From Deltaproteobacteria bacterium (GTDB lineage Bacteria > Myxococcota_A > Polyangia > DRWM01 > JAAZOP01), in the NCBI GenBank assembly GCA_016218815.1, contig JACRCX010000011.1, forward strand, positions 1-62,039: 62,039 nucleotides of DNA, read 5' to 3'. The translations under genes were made by a program, and so were the position numbers. Every line of letters starts with the position of its first letter. Within the stretch, counting starts at the first letter, position 1. Under the pieces are notes generated by a model that saw only the letters and a program-made list of their open reading frames with translations, ran no database searches and had not been told where the DNA came from. Below are positions 57,825 through 62,039 of this stretch, piece by piece.

Positions 57825-58382
57825 ATGGCGAAGGTCCTGGTGGTCCTGGCGGAAGGGTTCGAGGAGCTGGAGGCGGCGGCGCCGATCACGATCCTGCGGC
57901 GGGCGAAGATCGAGGTGACGACGGCCGGGTTGGGAGCGGGGCCGGCGAAGGGAGCGCGGGGGCTGACGTTCGTGCCGGACACGACGCTGGAAGCGGTTTC
58001 CGGGCAGGCATTCGACGCGGTGGTGCTGCCCGGGGGGACGATGGGGGCGGCGAACCTGAAGGCGAGCGCGCTGGTGGGGCGGGTGGTGCGGGAGGCGGCG
58101 GAGCGCGGGGCGCTGATCGGAGCGATCTGCGCGGGGCCGACGGTGTTGGGGGCGCTGGGTCTGCTGACGGGGAAGCGAGCGACGTCGCATGCGACGGTGA
58201 AGGACGAGCTGACCGCGGCCGGCGCGAGCTATCTCGGAGACGGCGACGTGGTCCAGGACGGGCGGATCGTGACGTCACGAGGAGCGGGGACGGCGGTGGC
58301 GTTCGGATTGCGTCTGGTGAACCAGCTCGCCGGGGAGGATGCGGCGGTCGAGGTGGCGAAGTCGATGATGATCGGAATCTGA
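57825..58382 (+). CDS. DJ-1/PfpI-family protein
   Basis: A 185-residue protein: KVLVVLAEGFEELEAAAPIT (with the conserved Glu of the active site), VVLPGGTMGAANLKAS and the nucleophile elbow Cys in GAICAGPTVLGALGLL. It is close to the YajL/DJ-1 group, proposed to act in stress protection or glyoxalase-type chemistry. The start follows GGGAGGTGGGCC. Its stop touches the stop of the convergent ogt gene. Confidence 0.88.
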   Translation: MAKVLVVLAEGFEELEAAAPITILRRAKIEVTTAGLGAGPAKGARGLTFVPDTTLEAVSGQAFDAVVLPGGTMGAANLKASALVGRVVREAAERGALIGAICAGPTVLGALGLLTGKRATSHATVKDELTAAGASYLGDGDVVQDGRIVTSRGAGTAVAFGLRLVNQLAGEDAAVEVAKSMMIGI

Positions 58383-58871
58383 CTACCGCAGCAACACACC
58401 ACCGCTCCATCCCTCCAGCTCGAGGAGGGCGCGCTTGATGGGCAAACCGCCGCCGAAGCCGGTGAGCGAGCCGTCGGCTCCGATCACGCGGTGGCAGGGG
58501 ATGACGATGGCGAGAGGATTGGCGCCGACGGCGGCGCCGACGGCGCGGGCGGCGTTGGGATTGCCGACGCGGCAGGCTAGCTGGCCGTAGCGGATGGTCT
58601 CGCCGTAGGGGATCCTCTCCAGCGCGCGCCAGGTGGCGCGGCGGAACGCGGTCCCTTGGGGAGCGAGGGGCAGGTCGAAGGCGCGGCGCTTCTTCGCGAA
58701 GTACTCGGCTAGCTGTCGGGCGGCGTCGCGCACCGACTTCGGGTCGCGGGTCCAGCCGACGCGTGTCCGGGGCGAACCCGGCCCCTTCAAGAAATCGAGG
58801 TACCGCAGGCCGGAGTCGTCGGCAGCGAGCAGCAGCGGACCGATCGGGGAATCGACGATGTCGTAGCGCAT
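58383..58871 (-). CDS. ogt: methylated-DNA-protein-cysteine methyltransferase
   Basis: A 162-residue Ogt/MGMT-type protein: FRRATWRALERIPYGETIRY (recognition helix with the Tyr and Arg used for base flipping), VIPCHRVIGADGSL (acceptor Cys in PCHRV) and KRALLELEG. It removes alkyl groups from O6-alkylguanine. It is encoded 1 bp after the Ada-AlkA gene, forming an alkylation-repair operon. Confidence 0.93.
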   Translation of the reverse strand: MRYDIVDSPIGPLLLAADDSGLRYLDFLKGPGSPRTRVGWTRDPKSVRDAARQLAEYFAKKRRAFDLPLAPQGTAFRRATWRALERIPYGETIRYGQLACRVGNPNAARAVGAAVGANPLAIVIPCHRVIGADGSLTGFGGGLPIKRALLELEGWSGGVLLR

Positions 58872-58872
58872 T

Positions 58873-60390
58873 TCAACCTCCCTTGTTCCACAAGTGGAAA
58901 ACCGCGTAGCCGCGCCAGGGACGCCAGGCTTCGGCGCGGGCTGCGAGCGCGCGCGTCGACGGGGGGTGGTTCCCGCCGACGGCCCGGCGCAACGCGAGGT
59001 CGCCTGCGGGAAACGCGTCGGGCTCACCAAGGGCGCGCAGGGCGACGTACTGCGCGGTCCAGTCGCCGATGCCGGGGAGCGCAACGAGGGCCGCGACGAC
59101 GTCGGCCGGCGAGGCGCGAAGGTCGAGGCGTCGGTCGACGACGGCGCGCGCGAACGCGAGGATGGCGCGGGCGCGGGCGCCGGTGAGGCCGAGGCCCGAC
59201 AGGTCGGCGGATGCCAGGATGGCGGGGGACGGGAAGAGATGGGTGAGGCCGTCGGCGGGAGCGGGCAGAGGCGCACCGGCACGCCGGACCAGCCGGGCGG
59301 CGAGCGTGCGCGCGGCGGCGACGCTCACCTGCTGGCCCAGGATTGCGCGCACGACGCACTCGAACGGGTCCCACGCGCCGGGGATACGCAGGCCGGGCCG
59401 GCGGCGCACGAGGGGCGCGAGCGCCGGGTCGCCGCGCAGGGTCGCGGCGATCAGCGCGGGCTCGGCGGCCAGGTCGAAGCAGCGGCGGGCGTCAACGGTG
59501 AGCTGGAACAGCGCGAGCGCGGGGGCGCCGCGCACGCGAAGCTCCAGGGCGGCGGCGGCGGGGACCGCGCGAACGCTTACGACGGCGGGGCCGGAGGGAA
59601 GCTCCAGGGTCCGGGCGTAGCCGCCGGCATCGACCCGCTCGAGGCCGGGCACGGCACGCGCGGCGAGGAAGTCGAGGAGGGCATGGAAGTCGTACGGGGG
59701 GCGATAGGCGAGGCGAAGGGTCAGGTCCCCGGGAGCGACGGGCCCTTCGACCCCTCGACTTCGCTCGGGGCAGGCCCGGCGCAGGGCGCTGGGGGCACGG
59801 CCGTAGGTCGTGGCGAAGGCGTGGTTGAAGCGCCGGAGGCTGCGGTATCCGGAGGCGAGCGCGACCTCGGTCATCGGCAGGTCGGTCTCGTCGAGCAGGC
59901 GCTTGGCGAAGTGCAGGCGACGGGTCTGCGCGATCGCGACGGGCGGGGCGCCGACATGGGCGAGGAACAGGCGGTCCAGGTGGCGGGGGCCGATGCCGAC
60001 GCGCGAGGCGAGCTGGTCCACGGACGCCTCGTCCATCGCACCCTCGTCGATGAGGCGCAACGCGCGGCGCACGACGGCGGACGCGCCGAGCCAGGCGGGA
60101 GTGCCGGGGGCGGCCTCGGGCCGGCAGCGCAGGCAGGGGCGGAAGCCGTCCGCGGCGGCGGCCGCAGCGGTGAGGTAGTAGCGGACATTGGAGTCCTTGG
60201 GCGCCGGGGCGGGACAGATGGGGCGGCAGTAGACGCCGGTGGACGTGACCCCGACGAAGAAGCGGCCGTCGAAGCGAAGGTCCCGGGACCGGCGCGCACG
60301 GTCGAGGACGGAGCGAGGGGGAAGGTTGGGGGGGAGGACGTCCGGCGTTGCGAGGGGCGTGGATGCGAGGTGAAGGGTGGGCGACTTCAT
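58873..60390 (-). CDS. Ada regulator-AlkA DNA glycosylase fusion
   Basis: A 505-residue protein. The N-terminal Ada zinc domain has four Cys (55, 59, 86, 89) for methyl-phosphotriester sensing, and an AraC-type HTH spans about 100-205. The AlkA N-domain is at about 218-320 and the HhH-GPD glycosylase at about 330-490, with LPGIGDWTAQYVALRALG and catalytic Asp in AGDLALRR. It should excise 3-methyladenine and related bases and may activate its own operon. A REP-like unit adds CPERSRGVEG in frame at 207-216, in the linker between regulator and enzyme. Confidence 0.9.
   Translation of the reverse strand: MKSPTLHLASTPLATPDVLPPNLPPRSVLDRARRSRDLRFDGRFFVGVTSTGVYCRPICPAPAPKDSNVRYYLTAAAAAADGFRPCLRCRPEAAPGTPAWLGASAVVRRALRLIDEGAMDEASVDQLASRVGIGPRHLDRLFLAHVGAPPVAIAQTRRLHFAKRLLDETDLPMTEVALASGYRSLRRFNHAFATTYGRAPSALRRACPERSRGVEGPVAPGDLTLRLAYRPPYDFHALLDFLAARAVPGLERVDAGGYARTLELPSGPAVVSVRAVPAAAALELRVRGAPALALFQLTVDARRCFDLAAEPALIAATLRGDPALAPLVRRRPGLRIPGAWDPFECVVRAILGQQVSVAAARTLAARLVRRAGAPLPAPADGLTHLFPSPAILASADLSGLGLTGARARAILAFARAVVDRRLDLRASPADVVAALVALPGIGDWTAQYVALRALGEPDAFPAGDLALRRAVGGNHPPSTRALAARAEAWRPWRGYAVFHLWNKGG
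59743..59774. repeat. REP-like unit, type 1, in frame inside the Ada-AlkA gene
   Basis: One partial (CCCTTCGA) and one full (CCCCTCGACTTCGCTCGGGG plus CAGG) type-1 unit. Together they add codons without breaking the frame, at an interdomain linker. Confidence 0.7.
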
Positions 60391-60718
60391 GGAGGCGAAG
60401 GTACGTCGGGCGGGGGGGGCGATGCTAGCCGTTTTCGGACGTCAAGGCCGCGGGGAGCATCGGGCGTAGGGAGGGGGGGGAATGTAAATGCCCAAACATG
60501 CAATTGAAAGCCGACAACGGGCGGGCCCCTTCGCGTTCGCAGGCCTTCCGTCTTCCATCTCGAGTCGTCCGTCCTGCGTTGCGCCGTGCCAGCCCTGAGC
60601 GAAGTCGAAGGGGCCGCTCCCGTTGCCGGTCTTCGATTGCATGATTCAGCACTTACATTGCCCTCGGGCCTCCGCCCGGCGCAGACGTGCACACCGAAGT
60701 TCAGGGGCGGAGCGGGGG
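60391..60718. other. intergenic stretch, 328 bp
   Basis: Contains a less GC-rich segment (60480-60510) that could hold the promoter of the Ada-AlkA/ogt operon, and a REP-like unit at 60593-60615. No coding region is evident. Confidence 0.4.
60593..60615. repeat. REP-like unit, type 1
   Basis: CCCTGAGCGAAGTCGAAGGG, the reverse complement of the type-1 consensus, between genes. Confidence 0.65.
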
Positions 60719-61768
60719 TCAGGGGGCGGGGGGGGCGGGGGCTTCGGAGGGCGGGGCGGCGATGGAGCGGGCGCAGCGGAAGCCGATGGTGATCAGCTCG
60801 CCGTGGAGGTGCTGGGTCTCGTCGACGCCGCGGCGGTTCGTCGTGCGGTACGACGTGATCGGCTCGGAGTAGAGCCAGGTGCCGCCGCGCACGACCCGCT
60901 GCTGTTCGGTGAGGAACAGGTTCTGCGCGTCTTCACCCTCGCCCGTGGAGTTGACGAACACCTCGAGCGCGTGTTCGGGCCCCGTGGGGTTCGTGGACTT
61001 GAGGTCGCGCAGGGTGAGGTAGTAGCCGGGGGCATAGTAGTCGGAGACCCACTCGCGATCATTGGCGCCCATGTCCATCACGCCGAACGGGCTCTTGTCC
61101 ATGGGGTACAGCTCGACATTCTTGGTGCCGAAGCGATCGCAGGCGTCCTTCTCCTGTCCCAGGCGCATCGCGATCTCGCCGCATTTCGGCTGCTGTTCGC
61201 CCCAGGGATACGTGCGGCCGTCGGTGCCGCGGGCGGCGAACTCCCATTCGGCTTCCGTGGGCAGGCGCCGGCCGATGAACTCGCAGAAGGCGCGAGCGGC
61301 CTGCCACTCGACGCCCGTGGCCGGGCGGTTGGGGCCCCAGAAATCGACGTCCGAGCCGAGGTCGGAGGGCTTGCAGATGAGGGTCTCGGCGCACTTCTGG
61401 TAGGCGCCGAAGGTGACCTCGTGGCGATCGATCTCGAACGGATCGAGGCACACGTCGTGGGCCGGCATCTCGTCCTCGTAGACGCCGTAGCACTCGACGG
61501 CGTCCCCGCGGCCCTTGACGCAGAGCTTGTCCTCTTCGCGTTCGGGGCCGTTCGGAGGGGCGGGCGGGTTGTCGGTACCCATGCGGAAGCACCCGCCCTC
61601 GATGCGCACCATCGGCAACAGGTCGGCCGCCTCGCGTTTGAGCTGGGAGATCTCCTCGCGGGACTGTTTTCCCGGCTCGGTCTGCTGCTTCTTGCCGCAA
61701 GCCGGGACGAATGCCGTTCCGAGGAGCGCCACCACAACCAGCCATCGTGCCGCGCAACGCTGCGTCAT
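60719..61768 (-). CDS. formylglycine-generating-enzyme-like (SUMF1/FGE-sulfatase) lipoprotein
   Basis: A 349-residue protein with a lipoprotein signal (WLVVVALLGTAFVPAC, lipobox VPAC, then GKKQQ). The FGE fold shows MVRIEGGCFRMGTDN, FEIDRHEVTFGAYQKC, RLPTEAEWEFAARGTDGRTY, PFGVMDMGANDREWVSDYY and VVRGGTW, and ends in GFRCARS. Such domains are often non-enzymatic C-type lectin-like modules in lipoproteins, although the copper-binding Cys pair of true FGEs is not clearly present. Anchored in the outer or inner membrane. The start at the signal peptide Met follows a GGAGG-like site. Confidence 0.85.
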   Translation of the reverse strand: MTQRCAARWLVVVALLGTAFVPACGKKQQTEPGKQSREEISQLKREAADLLPMVRIEGGCFRMGTDNPPAPPNGPEREEDKLCVKGRGDAVECYGVYEDEMPAHDVCLDPFEIDRHEVTFGAYQKCAETLICKPSDLGSDVDFWGPNRPATGVEWQAARAFCEFIGRRLPTEAEWEFAARGTDGRTYPWGEQQPKCGEIAMRLGQEKDACDRFGTKNVELYPMDKSPFGVMDMGANDREWVSDYYAPGYYLTLRDLKSTNPTGPEHALEVFVNSTGEGEDAQNLFLTEQQRVVRGGTWLYSEPITSYRTTNRRGVDETQHLHGELITIGFRCARSIAAPPSEAPAPPAP

Positions 61769-62039
61769 GCTCGACCTCCGCGCCGCGATACTAGCCGTTC
61801 GCGGGGGAAGAAAGAAACCACCGATGGACACCGGGTGCATTCCCCCAACTGGGGCATCGTCCGCTCTGCCGACCGGCAGGGGAATTTTCGCGCAGAGACG
61901 CAGAGACGCAGAGACGCAGAGGGGGACAAGTGGCCCGGTGGCGCGAGTGGTGTGGCTGTCAACGCCGCCGGCGGCGCGGGTGGCCCTCGTAGATTTCATC
62001 CATGTCGACGATCGAGGCACCGACATCCTGCGCCATGCG
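61769..62039. other. right edge, no gene recognised
   Basis: Upstream region of the lipoprotein gene. The only feature is an 8-bp tandem repeat listed separately. The open frames here are low-complexity. Confidence 0.4.
61891..61921. repeat. 8-bp tandem repeat (GACGCAGA)
   Basis: About four perfect units of GACGCAGA in the intergenic region. Confidence 0.7.

Noticed and set aside
1..62039. tRNA, rRNA, prophage and replication-origin genes
   Set aside because: Both strands were read for these and none could be supported; no phage structural genes, partition genes or tRNA cloverleaf were recognised by eye.

Overview
The window is about 62 kb of very GC-rich DNA from a Gram-negative bacterium. 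Evidence for a Gram-negative with a glycan-coated surface: a Wzx/Wzy-type surface polysaccharide cluster, a lipoprotein with a lipobox, and an FG-GAP surface protein ending in a Cys-rich/transmembrane/Arg-rich tail like the MYXO-CTERM sorting signal. That tail, the base composition and the density of toxin-antitoxin (TA) genes fit a myxobacterium-like lineage (former Deltaproteobacteria). This is an inference, and no rRNA or tRNA gene was seen to confirm it.

Region 1 (1-12.6 kb) is an accessory, rearranged stretch. Two ~1.65-kb direct copies of an AAA-ATPase/nuclease gene flank a hicBA pair, a DUF433 gene and a DUF4143 ATPase. Next come two paralogous Rpn-like nuclease genes, each broken by a short REP-like insertion at a different point, then a second hicBA pair, a second DUF433 gene, an N-truncated REP-associated transposase and an intact nucleotidyltransferase. 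Scraps of the same gene families lie between them.

Region 2 (12.6-41.2 kb) is a surface polysaccharide locus, mostly on the minus strand. It holds a CapD/WbpM-type dehydratase, a nucleotidyltransferase, two TPP-dependent E1 subunits translationally coupled to the FG-GAP protein, three stand-alone methyltransferases, three stand-alone glycosyltransferases and one fused to a methyltransferase. It also has a Wzx flippase, a Wzy-like polymerase, an asparagine synthase, two aminotransferases, an initiating phosphoglycosyl transferase, and fcl and gmd for GDP-L-fucose. Together they could make, decorate, flip and polymerise a fucose- and amino-sugar-containing repeat unit. No export or length-control genes (Wza/Wzc) are in the window.

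Region 3 (39.4-51.1 kb) is the most unusual part: a single-strand, overlapping array of seven nucleotidyltransferase-HEPN (MntA-HepT / HI0073-HI0074 type) pairs, plus hicBA, a RelE/ParE pair and an ATPase. Modules are separated by tracts of two degenerate heptanucleotide repeats (GAGTCNN and TTGGTNN). These tracts supply stop codons of toxins and start codons of the next gene, including fcl. Six proteins of four different families share a C-terminal R-V-P-Y-R-like basic tail. Remnants of gmd and hicB show that modules have been inserted, duplicated and deleted here.

Region 4 (51.1-62 kb) is more ordinary: a nucleoside transporter with an extra exported N-terminal domain, a 2.3-kb insertion sequence, an M50 protease, a family-2 glycosyltransferase, a DJ-1/PfpI protein, two alkylation-repair genes (Ogt and an Ada-AlkA fusion) and a formylglycine-generating-enzyme-like lipoprotein.
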